DNA of 64,000 nucleotides from Chloroflexota bacterium (GTDB taxonomy: Bacteria; Chloroflexota; Anaerolineae; Anaerolineales; Villigracilaceae): the NCBI GenBank assembly GCA_029782225.1, contig JAKOVF010000317.1, forward strand, positions 16,499 through 80,498, written 5' to 3'. Below are positions 35,255 through 44,142 of this stretch, one piece after another. Position 1 is the first letter of the stretch. Each line of letters starts with the position of its first letter. Position numbers and translations under genes: made by a program. The notes under the pieces are model-generated. The model made no database searches. It was not told where the DNA came from and saw nothing but the letters and a program-made list of their open reading frames with translations.

Positions 35255-35683
35255 TCAGGGAAGAAACGGATGTGTCCTTTTGAGCAGGCTCTGCGTGTCT
35301 GCTGGAGTCGTATGCAGAGTGCCGGTCCGTCTGACCAATCTCCGTAAATGCGCAATCAAGATGCTGCTTGGAACCGGCTTGACCAGGAAGTCATCCGCTC
35401 CGGCATCCAAAACGCTGGCGACCATGCGAGGGTCATTAAGGGCGGAAAGGATCAGGATTGGCAGGTTGCTGAATGAACGGATCGTTTTGCATACTTCCCA
35501 CCCATCCAGATCGGGCATCATAAGGTCCAGGAGAGCAACATTGGGAAGCTTTTCCTTCGCAAGTTGAACTCCCTCTATTCCGCTATTTGTCGTGATAACA
35601 TCAAACCCATGTGTCTTGAGCAACATGCTCAATAACTCGGTAATTGCCACGTCATCATCTATTACGAGGACTTTAGTTGACAT
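35255..35683 (-). CDS. Stand-alone receiver (response regulator) protein
   Basis: 142 residues consisting of a CheY-like receiver: acidic pocket D9-D11, phospho-acceptor D53 in ALLDLMMPD, switch Ser80, and Lys102 in FLVKP. A basic tail of about 25 residues follows, without a DNA-binding or enzymatic domain. It would pass a phosphoryl signal by protein contact. No histidine kinase lies nearby, so its partner is elsewhere. Confidence 0.92.
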   Translation of the reverse strand: MSTKVLVIDDDVAITELLSMLLKTHGFDVITTNSGIEGVQLAKEKLPNVALLDLMMPDLDGWEVCKTIRSFSNLPILILSALNDPRMVASVLDAGADDFLVKPVPSSILIAHLRRLVRRTGTLHTTPADTQSLLKRTHPFLP

Positions 35684-35778
35684 TGGTTTCTCTTGCCCTA
35701 TTATCGCTGATTCTCCATTGCTTTTACTTTGCAGATGGTTTACAGATTAAAATTAAGAGAGTGGTTGACTTTTGTCAG

Positions 35779-35806
35779 TTGTCATTCACTCCGAATTTGG
35801 TAAAAT
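35779..35806 (+). promoter_or_regulatory. Possible promoter of ppdK
   Basis: TTGTCA (35779-35784) and TAAAAT (35801-35806) are 16 bases apart. The leader of about 140 bases holds no gene. An AT-rich flank lies upstream. Confidence 0.4.
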
Positions 35807-35954
35807 ATTTCACAATCTGACAGGATTGAAAGTATGTTAGAAATGTCGATGTAATGTCCTGGCGTGTAGTTGGAGAGAAAGTTTCATCAAGGGTGAAACA
35901 TTTCGATATGATCCTTCCTAACCAGACGATCAAATCATATGATAGGAGGCTTTT

Positions 35955-38813
35955 ATGAATAAGTGGGTTTATCTTTTTGACGAAGTGAAAGAGGCCGAAA
36001 AGAAGACCGGTTCGTGGGAGGGGGTGCGCTCTTTGTTAGGTGGCAAGGGCGCAGGGTTGTTTGATATGACACGTGCCGGCGTGCCTGTGCCGCCGGGGTT
36101 CACTGTCACGACAGAAGCGTGCAACGAATTCCGCAAGACGGGCAAGTTTCCTGCAGGCATGTGGGAGCAGGAACTGGCCGCGCTGAAGGTTACAGAGAAG
36201 CGTGCCGGCAAGAAATTTGGTGATCCCAAGAATCCCCTGCTGGTATCATGCCGTTCGGGCGCAAAGTTCTCCATGCCCGGTATGATGAATACTATCTTGA
36301 ACATCGGCCTGAACGACGAAGTCGTTGAGGGCATGATCAAGCTGACCAAGAACCCGCGCTTCGTCTGGGACCTGTATCGCCGCCTGATCGAGATGTTTGG
36401 CACGACCGTGTTCAATCTCGATGATGAAGTATTCGAACATCCAATGGCCGAATACAAGGCGAAAAAGGGCTACAAGCTCGATACCGATATGACCGCCGAA
36501 GATTGGAAGGAACTGGTTTCCACTTTCAAGCAGGTCTTCAAGAAAAATGTAGGTTCCGATTTCCCACAGGATGTTTACAAGCAACTGGAGCTGGCTACGA
36601 AAGCCGTGTTCGAATCCTGGAATGGCAAGCGTGCCATCGCCTATCGCAATAAAGAGCACATTTCTCACGATCTCGGCACCGCCGTCAATATCGTGACCAT
36701 GGTGTTCGGCAACATGGGTGATGACTCTGGCACGGGCGTTGCCTTTACTCGCAACCCTTCCACCGGCGAGAAGAAGATGATGGGCGACTACCTGCTCAAT
36801 GCGCAGGGCGAAGATGTGGTGGCGGGCATTCGCAACGCTGACCCCATCGAACGCCTCGCCAAACAGATGCCCAAAGCCTACAAGCAGTTCATGGATATCA
36901 CGGGCAAGCTCGAGAAGCATTACAAGGAAATGCAAGATGTTGAGTTCACGATCGAGCGCGGCAAGCTGTGGATGCTCCAGACCCGCAATGGCAAGCGCAC
37001 GGCCAAGTCTGCGGTGAAGATCGCGGTGGATATGGCCAACGAGGGCCTCATTACGAAAGAACAGGCAGTTCAGCGCATCACACCCGAAGTCGTGGATGCG
37101 TTGCTGCACCCGCAATTTGATGATGCAGCGATGAAGAACGCTGAGAAGGAAGGCAAGTTCTTTGCCAAAGGCGTGAATGCCTCTCCGGGCGCGGCAGTCG
37201 GTCAAGTCTATTTTGATGCGGATACTGCAGAGAAAATGGCGAAGGAAGAAAAGCAGGATACCCTCATGGTGCGCCCGTTCACCAAGCCGGATGACGTCCA
37301 CGGCATGATCGCATCCAAGGGAGTGCTGACCAGTGAGGGCGGCGCGACCTCCCATGCAGCCGTCGTAGCCCGCCAGTTTGGCATCCCATGCGTGGTCGGC
37401 GCTTCGGCGATCAAGATCGACCTCGAGAAGCGGGTGATGACAGTTGGTTCAACCACCGTCAAAGAGGGCGACTGGATTTCCGTGGACGGCACAACCGGCC
37501 AGGTATTCGTTGGCAAGATCGGGATGTCCACGCCCTCGCTCGAAGAGCAGACTGAACTGATGACTCTGCTCAAGTGGGCGGATGACATCTGCGCCCGCAA
37601 GGATAATCGTGAAGCGCCCAAAGGCTGGCCGACGCGCGGTTTGCAGGTCTGGGCAAACGCAGACTACCCGAAGGATGCGCGGCGCGCCCGTTCGTACGGC
37701 GCGGTTGGCATCGGACTATGCCGCACCGAGCACATGTTCTTTGAACCCGAGCGCCTGCCCATTGTCCAGCAAATGATCCTTGCCAAGAGCTCTGCCGAAC
37801 GGACCATGGCTCTGGATGAACTGCTCCCGCATCAGCGTAAGGACTTCGACGGTTTGTTCGAGGCGATGGATGGCTACCCGGTCATTATCCGTTTGATCGA
37901 CCCGCCTCTACATGAGTTCATGCCTTCCGAGGAAGCATTGCTGGAAGAAGTGATCACCATGCGCGTCAAGGGCGAGACCGATGGCCTGGCCGAAAAAGAG
38001 CAGTTGCTCAACGCGGTCAAGGGAATGCACGAGTCCAACCCGATGATGGGCCTGCGTGGTGTGCGCCTGAGCATCAACATGCCGGAGATCGTCGAAATGC
38101 AGGTCCGCGCAATCTTTGAGGCCGCTGCAGACTGCACGAAGCGCGGCATCGTGGTTAAACCCGAAGTCATGATCCCGCTGACAGGTACCGTGAAGGAACT
38201 AGAATGGATTCAGCCTCGTCTCGAACGCATCGCCTCGGCGGTGATGGGTGAGAAGGGTGTGCAGTTCGAGTACAAATTCGGCACCATGATCGAGATCCCA
38301 CGTGCAGCGGTCACTGCGGAAGAGATTGCCAAGCACGCGCAATTCTTCTCCTTTGGCACGAATGACCTGACCCAGATGACGTACGGCTATTCACGCGATG
38401 ATGCCGAGCGCAACTTCCTGATCACCTATCAGGAACAAGGCATCCTGGAAACGAATCCATTCCAGTCTCTCGACCGCGATGGCGTGGGCAAGTTGATGCA
38501 ATGGGCTGTGACCGAGGGCCGCAAGACCCGCCCGAATCTCGAAGTGGGTATTTGCGGCGAACACGGCGGCGATCCAAGCTCCATTGAGTGGTGTCACATC
38601 ATCGGCAATAACTATGTCTCCTGCTCGCCGTTCCGTGTACCGATCGCGCGTCTTGCGGCGGCGCATGTTGCACTGAAGTATCGAGCGAACCGGGCGAACG
38701 GTAAGGCCAATGGCAAAGCCGTCAAGGCTACGACAAAAGCCAAGCCGCGAGTCCAAAAGAAGACTGCGGCCAAAGCCAGAAGCAAAGTCGCGGCAAAGAA
38801 ATCCCGCAAGTAA
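35955..38813 (+). CDS. ppdK: Pyruvate, phosphate dikinase
   Basis: 952 residues; AGGAGG precedes the ATG. It interconverts pyruvate, ATP and phosphate with PEP, AMP and pyrophosphate. The ATP-grasp domain opens with LLGGKGAGLFDM, the phospho-histidine is in GGATSHAAVVAR (near residue 463), and the C-terminal TIM barrel has the catalytic Cys in GICGEHGGDP. The last 45 residues are a Lys/Ala/Arg-rich tail (NGKANGKAVKATTKAKP...) beyond the usual family end of about 900, resembling the tail on L21. It stands alone with its own terminator. Confidence 0.96.
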   Translation: MNKWVYLFDEVKEAEKKTGSWEGVRSLLGGKGAGLFDMTRAGVPVPPGFTVTTEACNEFRKTGKFPAGMWEQELAALKVTEKRAGKKFGDPKNPLLVSCRSGAKFSMPGMMNTILNIGLNDEVVEGMIKLTKNPRFVWDLYRRLIEMFGTTVFNLDDEVFEHPMAEYKAKKGYKLDTDMTAEDWKELVSTFKQVFKKNVGSDFPQDVYKQLELATKAVFESWNGKRAIAYRNKEHISHDLGTAVNIVTMVFGNMGDDSGTGVAFTRNPSTGEKKMMGDYLLNAQGEDVVAGIRNADPIERLAKQMPKAYKQFMDITGKLEKHYKEMQDVEFTIERGKLWMLQTRNGKRTAKSAVKIAVDMANEGLITKEQAVQRITPEVVDALLHPQFDDAAMKNAEKEGKFFAKGVNASPGAAVGQVYFDADTAEKMAKEEKQDTLMVRPFTKPDDVHGMIASKGVLTSEGGATSHAAVVARQFGIPCVVGASAIKIDLEKRVMTVGSTTVKEGDWISVDGTTGQVFVGKIGMSTPSLEEQTELMTLLKWADDICARKDNREAPKGWPTRGLQVWANADYPKDARRARSYGAVGIGLCRTEHMFFEPERLPIVQQMILAKSSAERTMALDELLPHQRKDFDGLFEAMDGYPVIIRLIDPPLHEFMPSEEALLEEVITMRVKGETDGLAEKEQLLNAVKGMHESNPMMGLRGVRLSINMPEIVEMQVRAIFEAAADCTKRGIVVKPEVMIPLTGTVKELEWIQPRLERIASAVMGEKGVQFEYKFGTMIEIPRAAVTAEEIAKHAQFFSFGTNDLTQMTYGYSRDDAERNFLITYQEQGILETNPFQSLDRDGVGKLMQWAVTEGRKTRPNLEVGICGEHGGDPSSIEWCHIIGNNYVSCSPFRVPIARLAAAHVALKYRANRANGKANGKAVKATTKAKPRVQKKTAAKARSKVAAKKSRK

Positions 38814-38820
38814 GTTCGAC

Positions 38821-38856
38821 AGTGACAGTCACTTTGGAAGTGACTGTCACTTTTTT
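38821..38856 (+). terminator. Terminator of ppdK
   Basis: AGTGACAGTCACTT (38821-38834) and AAGTGACTGTCACT (38838-38851) form a perfect stem followed by a run of six T. The hemW stop at 38855 overlaps the T-run. Confidence 0.9.
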
Positions 38857-40132
38857 ATACGAAGCGCATGAAGACTTGATTTCCGAGCAAGCGCCCCCGT
38901 TTGGTCAATCTCAATCTTGCCCTCACCGCTTCGACGGGCTCATCGCGGCGCCCTAACCCCTCTCCCGGAAGGAGAGGGGGATTTGTCACCCATTCCAATA
39001 GACCGTTACGGATAAGTTCCTCGATTTCCTTTGGATAGATATCCATAAGCCCGCGTCCAAACCGTGACCTGAAAGCTGTTTCCATTGCCCCGGTATTTAC
39101 CAGCCTGAGGTTGTTCAGCATGAACTCGGACATGTCGTCGTGCCGGGTTTGGCGGTGGTGATTGACTGTTGCAGGGGAAAGAGGAAATGGTAAATTGGTA
39201 GATTGGAAACTGGTAAGGCGCTCAATGTATGTTTTGATCCGCAGAGCATTGGCGTAACGATAGCCATTGGCATATCCATGTGCACCCGCGCCCAGGCCGA
39301 GGTAGGGGAGGGATTGCCAGTACTGGAGGTTATGTTTGCAGAAGTATGACGGCAGACCACGGACTACGGTCTGTGGTCCGCGGTCCAGTGCCCAGTTTGA
39401 GATTTCGTAATGGATATAGCCATTGTCCGCGAGGAACTCTTCCGCATACTCGTACATATCCGCGGCAAGGTCGGGATCGGGGAGAGGCAGCAATCCCTTT
39501 GATGACCAGCGCCCGAAGGGAGTGCCATGTTCGAGGGTCAAGGCGTAGGCGGAGATGTGCTCAGGATGCAAATCGACGATGCGCTGGAGGGTGGATTGCC
39601 AACTTTCAAGGTTTTGTTCGGGGAGGCCGTAGATCAGGTCGAGGTTGAGGTTATCAAAACCTGCCTTGCGCGCGTTGGTGACAGCTTCGATAACGTCAAA
39701 GAAATCGTGGATGCGTTCGAGCATCCGCAGTTCTTCCATGTTGGCAGATTGGACGCCGAACGAAATGCGGTTGATGCCAATTTCGCGGAGTTGTTCCAAA
39801 GCATCGAGGGAAACAGTGCCCGGGTTGGCCTCGATGGTATTCTCAGAATCTTCGCGAAGGTCAAAATTCTCATGAAGGGCGCGGAAGATGGATGCGAATT
39901 GCGCAGGCGTGAGGAGAGATGGAGTGCCACCACCGAAGAATATGGTGTGAACAGGGGATTGGTGGATTGGTAAATTCGTGACTTGGCGGCCGATAAACTC
40001 GATTTCTCGAATCAGTGCGTCGACATATGCAGGGATCAAGAACTCTTTTCCGGCGTAGGTGTTAAAGTCGCAGTAGGCACAGCGATGGGTGCAAAAGGGG
40101 ACGTGGATATAAAGAGAAGTATCAGGTGTCAC
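38855..40132 (-). CDS. hemW: HemW-like radical SAM protein, repeat-expanded
   Basis: 425 residues; usual HemW proteins have about 380. The radical-SAM motif is C14-x3-C18-x2-C21 in HVPFCTHRCAYCDFNTY, with GGGTPS and the HemW-typical NPGT segment (EANPGTVS). It is probably a heme chaperone, not the oxygen-independent coproporphyrinogen oxidase itself. The start is GTG 40132, whose surrounding sequence is part of a degenerate repeat. Two further repeats are translated inside: DRGPQTVVRGL near residue 255, and NPPLLPGEGLGRRDEPVEAV near residue 390. The reading frame is open throughout. It overlaps the upstream MFS stop by four bases. Confidence 0.92.
   Translation of the reverse strand: MTPDTSLYIHVPFCTHRCAYCDFNTYAGKEFLIPAYVDALIREIEFIGRQVTNLPIHQSPVHTIFFGGGTPSLLTPAQFASIFRALHENFDLREDSENTIEANPGTVSLDALEQLREIGINRISFGVQSANMEELRMLERIHDFFDVIEAVTNARKAGFDNLNLDLIYGLPEQNLESWQSTLQRIVDLHPEHISAYALTLEHGTPFGRWSSKGLLPLPDPDLAADMYEYAEEFLADNGYIHYEISNWALDRGPQTVVRGLPSYFCKHNLQYWQSLPYLGLGAGAHGYANGYRYANALRIKTYIERLTSFQSTNLPFPLSPATVNHHRQTRHDDMSEFMLNNLRLVNTGAMETAFRSRFGRGLMDIYPKEIEELIRNGLLEWVTNPPLLPGEGLGRRDEPVEAVRARLRLTKRGRLLGNQVFMRFV
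38919..38980. repeat. CCCTC-type palindromic repeat inside hemW
   Basis: It begins CCCTCACCGCTTCGACGGG and ends with the hairpin CCCCTCTCCC/GGAGAGGGGG. It is translated in frame near the C-terminus of HemW as about 20 extra residues. Confidence 0.7.
39348..39387. repeat. Degenerate tandem array (ACGGTCTG/CGGTCCAG type) inside hemW
   Basis: The units GACGGCAGACC, ACGGACT, ACGGTCT, GTGGTCC and GCGGTCC follow one another, giving an imperfect heptad tandem array translated within HemW. Confidence 0.5.
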
Positions 40133-40162
40133 GTTTCAGGTGTCGACGTGTCGGATGTCAGG
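40118..40162. repeat. Degenerate tandem array at the MFS/hemW junction
   Basis: The units TATCAGGTG, TCACGTT, TCAGGTG, TCGACGTG, TCGGATG and TCAGGTA repeat with variations. The array contributes the last residues of the MFS protein (TSDTSTPET) and the GTG start and first residues of HemW (MTPDTS). Confidence 0.6.
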
Positions 40163-41292
40163 TAGCGGCGGGGAAGGCCGATCAGTAAGATGATGGGTCC
40201 TGCCAGAAGAAGCCAGATGGCAGTGCCAAGGCCAAATGCCTGTGCAGCGAGTCCCACGCCAGCAGGAATAAGTTTACCAAACATACCGGACACATTGTCT
40301 AGCGCGAGCGCAGATCCAGTCTTGCCGGGCAAAGAAGAGAATAAGTTTGCTTTCAGAATGGCATACCATCCGCTGTTGAAGAAGCCGAGCAGACCCAGCA
40401 GGACGAGTTTGAGCCAGTAGATCGAAGTAAGAAGAAAGAGGGGAAAGAGCACGAGTTCGAGGATCACGCTGATGCGCAGGTAATCAAGTCCTTTTACGCG
40501 CTCGACGAGCGGAATGAGGAGAAAATCACCGAGCAGACCAAAACCGGTCCAAATCGCAACGGCGAAGGCGGCTGAGGTGGGCGTGACCCCGGCCACATCT
40601 ACAAAGTAGAGGGCGAGGAAACCATAGAGGACGTCCAGCATCAAATCTGAGAATTCGAGCAGGATGAGCCAGCGGAGAACGGTCCAGTTTCGTAATTCGT
40701 AAAAAGTCATTCGTAATTGGTTGATGACTTCTCGGAATTTGGGAGGGGAAACGAGACCGGGCTTATTGTCGGGAATCAGCTTGAAAGCGATGAGGAGGAT
40801 CAAGGTCGAGAAAGATGCGAGCGCCCAGAATCCACTCCGCCAGCCAAAGCCGAGGGCGATCAGTCCGCCAAGCAAAAGCGGACCGAGGAACACTCCCAGC
40901 GAGCCGGCAAAGGTCCAGCGCGCCATATTTTGTTCATGACGGTTGCGATCCGTGTCCATGAGAGCCCCCTGCGCAAGACCCACAAAAGCACCGGAAGATG
41001 GATTGAACAGAATAAAGGCAAGCAGGAGCCACACAAAATTCTGGCTGGTTGCAGTGAGGGCACATGCAAGCGTGAAAAAGACACCACCTATCAGGATAAT
41101 GACGCGGCGCCTCCAGACATCTCCGAGAATAAAGAGGAACGGTTCAATCAAATTTGCGAGCAGCCCCGGGACCGAGAGCAGGATGCCGATCTGGGCATAG
41201 GTAAGGTGCAGGTCGTTGCGGATGAGAGGCCACGCCGCGTCTTCGAGGCCGAAGACAAGTTCGTCAATGAATTCGATCAGCAGATAGATCAT
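40129..41292 (-). CDS. Major facilitator superfamily transporter
   Basis: 387 residues with about twelve hydrophobic helices, a central charged loop (about 186-215) and an MFS-type loop 2-3 GDVWRRRVIILIGG. It would export or import a small molecule across the inner membrane; the substrate is unknown. It overlaps hemW by four bases. The central loop segment (RMTFYELRNW) coincides with another degenerate repeat at 40688. The start lacks a visible ribosome binding site. Confidence 0.88.
   Translation of the reverse strand: MIYLLIEFIDELVFGLEDAAWPLIRNDLHLTYAQIGILLSVPGLLANLIEPFLFILGDVWRRRVIILIGGVFFTLACALTATSQNFVWLLLAFILFNPSSGAFVGLAQGALMDTDRNRHEQNMARWTFAGSLGVFLGPLLLGGLIALGFGWRSGFWALASFSTLILLIAFKLIPDNKPGLVSPPKFREVINQLRMTFYELRNWTVLRWLILLEFSDLMLDVLYGFLALYFVDVAGVTPTSAAFAVAIWTGFGLLGDFLLIPLVERVKGLDYLRISVILELVLFPLFLLTSIYWLKLVLLGLLGFFNSGWYAILKANLFSSLPGKTGSALALDNVSGMFGKLIPAGVGLAAQAFGLGTAIWLLLAGPIILLIGLPRRYLTSDTSTPET
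40688..40719. repeat. Degenerate tandem array (TTCGTAAT type) in the MFS gene
   Basis: The units TTTCGTAA, TTCGTAAA, AAGTCA and TTCGTAATTGG repeat imperfectly. It is translated as part of the cytoplasmic loop of the transporter. Confidence 0.45.
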
Positions 41293-41299
41293 GATGGAT

Positions 41300-41335
41300 T
41301 TAAAAAAGTCCGGCCTTCACCAGAAAGCCGGACTT
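41300..41335 (-). terminator. Terminator of the membrane-protein gene at 41353
   Basis: AAGTCCGGC (41306-41314) and GCCGGACTT (41327-41335) form a stem; reading leftwards it is followed by a run of T (complement of 41301-41307). Confidence 0.85.
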
Positions 41336-41352
41336 CGCTTGTATGCAGTGTT

Positions 41353-42276
41353 TTATGGATTCGGCTTCTCTTCCACGCTCTTGGCTGTGGTTTCGACAAT
41401 GGCTGGTTGGGAAGTGGGAGATTCGGCGGCCGAAAGAACAGAGGTCACGCGTTGCTGAACACTCGGTGCGGAGCGGTTGAAGTAGCCCTTGACGCTGTCG
41501 AGCGTGTCCTTGCCCTGCTGCAGGATGCCCACGAGCGAATGCACAGGATAGGAACCGCTGCCGATGATGAGTCCGGTGATCAGCACATCGATGCGCGGCG
41601 GCACAGCAGCAATGCCCAGCATGGCGAAAATCTGAAGCTGGGCAAGAGTCGAGATCACGACACCAAGCATCAGTCCCAGGATGACCGAGGCGGCCGCTTT
41701 CGCGCTGCGGTAACTGTCAGACGACGTGACATCAGCGAGATTGTCTTCTGCATCCTCAAGGCGTTTTTGCGCAATCCCCATCATGCGGTTGGCACCCTCC
41801 ATTCGGGACTGCATGTTATTGATCATTGCAGAAGCCGAGCCCTCTGTGAATTCAATAGCCTGCAATTCCATGTTGTACTTCTCAGAAGCATCAGCCAAGA
41901 ATTGACGCGCCAGTGTGACCTCTATCTCCGAACTCTTGAGCCAGCGCAGGCCCCGTCCCAAATATGCGATCATCGTGTGCCAGCTGTTTTCGATCACATT
42001 GAAGATGGTTTCCAGGGTGCGCTCGACCGCAGCTGCCGCGGCCAGGATGGGAGCCAGCACCACCGTCAGGTTTGCTCCGGCCTCCAGCGGTGTCACCGCT
42101 GCTTTGTTAATCTGCGCGAAGGCCAGGGTCCAGGTGATCAGCGCTATCCAGACCACGATGACCAGACCAACAATGACGCGGAACCAGAACCGCATCGCAA
42201 GGAACTTTTGGGTCTCATTCCATTTGGGCGCGCCCGCCGGCAAGGCGATTGTGTATTTCAAATCCACGTTACTCAT
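41353..42276 (-). CDS. Multi-pass membrane protein with central coiled coil
   Basis: 307 residues with AAGGAG before the ATG. Hydrophobic segments lie at about 31-54, 66-85 and 190-238, separated by a helical, charged stretch (about 105-180) that looks like a coiled coil. A Ser/Glu-rich tail ends the protein. I recognise no family. It stands as a single gene between two terminator-like regions; nothing in the sequence reveals a function. Confidence 0.75.
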   Translation of the reverse strand: MSNVDLKYTIALPAGAPKWNETQKFLAMRFWFRVIVGLVIVVWIALITWTLAFAQINKAAVTPLEAGANLTVVLAPILAAAAAVERTLETIFNVIENSWHTMIAYLGRGLRWLKSSEIEVTLARQFLADASEKYNMELQAIEFTEGSASAMINNMQSRMEGANRMMGIAQKRLEDAEDNLADVTSSDSYRSAKAAASVILGLMLGVVISTLAQLQIFAMLGIAAVPPRIDVLITGLIIGSGSYPVHSLVGILQQGKDTLDSVKGYFNRSAPSVQQRVTSVLSAAESPTSQPAIVETTAKSVEEKPNP

Positions 42277-42415
42277 CTCACTCTCCTTTTAGCAATAGCG
42301 GAATAAGAACGGACAGGGCGTATGAACCATCCTGGCTGGAAGCCTCCTCAAACGATGATCCAAAAAGATGTGCGGATTATAGGCCCCCCACCCATAAACG
42401 CCAATCCTTTGAGGA

Positions 42416-43225
42416 TCAGTGAGTTGAAAGTCGCATCCGCGCCACGATGACCGAGGGAATCTCGCTGAACTTGCCGCCCCATTCCAGAAGCTTTTGCGGG
42501 ACTTCCGCTGGAAAAGCGCGCTCTTCAAAGCCATCCAGGACAAATCCGTTTTGGAAGCCGAGGTTGAGATAGTACTGGAGCGGCCGTTCAAAATAGACCT
42601 GTGGCCTGGGCTGGCCGTGGAGGGCGAGTCCACGCTGATGGTAGGGGGTCATGTAGCGCGAGATTTTTACAGAATAGACGGTTTTGATCACGCCTTTGTC
42701 ATCCACTTCTTCGGCGACATGCACGGCGGAGGCATTGTTGAAGGCGGGATGCGTGATGCTGAAGACGAAAACCCCGCCGGGTTTGAGGAGTTTTGGCAAT
42801 GACCGAAAGAGCGGCTCAAGGTCAGCCATGTCGAACAGCGCCATGTTGCAGAGCGCTGAGTCAAATGTGTGCTGACCAAGAGAGAGGAGTGCGGACTCGT
42901 CAGTAGCATCCAGAGACAGATAAGTGATCAGTTCGGAGTAACGAGCCGAACGAGTTTTGGCAAGTTCGATAAGGTTGGCAGAGAAATCGAAAGCTGTGAC
43001 CTTTGCTCCAAGTTCGGCCAGCTTGCGCGTGGTCAGGCCGTTGCCACAGGCAACATCAAGGATGTGTTGATCCGGTAGGATATTCAGGAGACGAGTGATC
43101 GCAGGCCATTGCAGGCTCTGAAAGAAGTCGTTGCCCTCTTCCCCCATGCGCGCATCCCAGACTCCCGCGTTCGTGTCCCAGGCTTCGCGGGTTTCAGTGT
43201 TGAGGTCCTTCAGATTCTCGGTCAT
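42416..43225 (-). CDS. Class I SAM-dependent methyltransferase
   Basis: 269 residues from ATG 43225, with AGGAG at good distance. Motif I is ILDVACGNGLTTRKLAELG, the acidic post-I residue lies in VTAFDFS, and a motif IV-like segment is seen in FDSALCNMALFDM with LLKPGGVFVFSI as the next strand. Target unknown. It overlaps the MBL gene start by four bases (ATGA), so the two are co-translated. Confidence 0.9.
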   Translation of the reverse strand: MTENLKDLNTETREAWDTNAGVWDARMGEEGNDFFQSLQWPAITRLLNILPDQHILDVACGNGLTTRKLAELGAKVTAFDFSANLIELAKTRSARYSELITYLSLDATDESALLSLGQHTFDSALCNMALFDMADLEPLFRSLPKLLKPGGVFVFSITHPAFNNASAVHVAEEVDDKGVIKTVYSVKISRYMTPYHQRGLALHGQPRPQVYFERPLQYYLNLGFQNGFVLDGFEERAFPAEVPQKLLEWGGKFSEIPSVIVARMRLSTH

Positions 43226-43959
43226 TGTTTCTCCTGGAAATAATCTAAAAACATGTGGCTGGCCGTGACCGTTATTTCGGGGTGCGCATCGCGAAACTGG
43301 CGCAGTCGCGGCATGTAGGGGCCGAGAAAGAAGCGAATGGTCCATTCGGGAATGTTGGACTGGCGGAAGTCGGCAGCGGCATCCCCACAATGGAAGAACC
43401 AGCCGTTCCCTGTCTGGATGGCCACACCGCTCATGCCGCGTGAGTGATAAGGCATAGGGATCAAATACATCTCAGGCTCGAAACCTGTTAAACGAATCGC
43501 GTCAAACTCGAACCATTTTTCGCCCGCATTTTCGTAAAGGACAAAATCTGGACAGTGAGCAATATTCCGTTGGATGTATGCTGCACTCAGGAAACCCCTC
43601 TGATCCCGAAATGCTTCATATTCCCTGCGATGAACATGTACCGTTGCGTGCGGGAAATCTGGCAGACCTCCACAGTGGTCAAAGTGCATATGAGTGAGGA
43701 TGATATGCCTGATGTCCTGCGGCTGATAACCCAGCTCCTGTATTTGATTGACCGCTGCCTCCCGGGGGTCGAAAGGCATGTCCGTGATGACCCGAAAGAG
43801 CTGTGTAAACCACGTAGGATGAGCGTAATCTGCCGTTCCGATCCCCGTATCTACAAGGACGAGGCCCTGGTTGGTTTCAACGATCAGGCAGACAAGGCCT
43901 GTCTTCCAATCAGCGAATCGCGCATTGCAGGTAAAACAGTTAAGCAGGCGGATCGTCAT
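43222..43959 (-). CDS. MBL-fold metallo-hydrolase
   Basis: 245 residues from ATG 43959 (the frame opens 22 codons further up without family-like sequence). The metal-binding motif is LTHMHFDHCGG; a later Asp is in FHCGDAAAD, with H in the last strand (ASHMF). Substrate is unknown; the profile resembles lactonase or thioesterase-type MBL enzymes. It sits upstream of the methyltransferase. Confidence 0.88.
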   Translation of the reverse strand: MTIRLLNCFTCNARFADWKTGLVCLIVETNQGLVLVDTGIGTADYAHPTWFTQLFRVITDMPFDPREAAVNQIQELGYQPQDIRHIILTHMHFDHCGGLPDFPHATVHVHRREYEAFRDQRGFLSAAYIQRNIAHCPDFVLYENAGEKWFEFDAIRLTGFEPEMYLIPMPYHSRGMSGVAIQTGNGWFFHCGDAAADFRQSNIPEWTIRFFLGPYMPRLRQFRDAHPEITVTASHMFLDYFQEKQ

Positions 43960-44142
43960 ACCGATATTTAACCATAGAAGGAGATGCGGCAACAGGGAAA
44001 TGACTTCAACAGGGTCTGGAAACAAACAATATTAATTGAGAGATTTTTCACAGTGTTTCTACGAAATTGACATGAAAATGAAGAAGCGGAAGGTTATAAT
44101 GCGGCGCAATTGTCCTCGTCCCTCTGTTAAAGGTGGTATGCC

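Noticed and set aside
36246..37355. A 369-codon open frame on the - strand
   Set aside because: It is antisense to ppdK and has His/Leu-rich composition typical of a mirrored frame.
38855..40132. Calling this gene oxygen-independent coproporphyrinogen III oxidase (hemN)
   Set aside because: The Cys-x3-Cys-x2-Cys motif lacks the additional Cys after the last one typical of true HemN (it reads CDF), so HemW is the better assignment.
40717..42306. A 529-codon open frame on the + strand
   Set aside because: It is antisense to the MFS transporter and the coiled-coil membrane protein, crosses their terminator and has no domain-like sequence.
44067..44100. A TTGACA/TATAAT promoter before the TIR-WD40 gene
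   Set aside because: The spacer is 22 bases, too long for a standard sigma70 promoter; the TATAAT alone may still serve.
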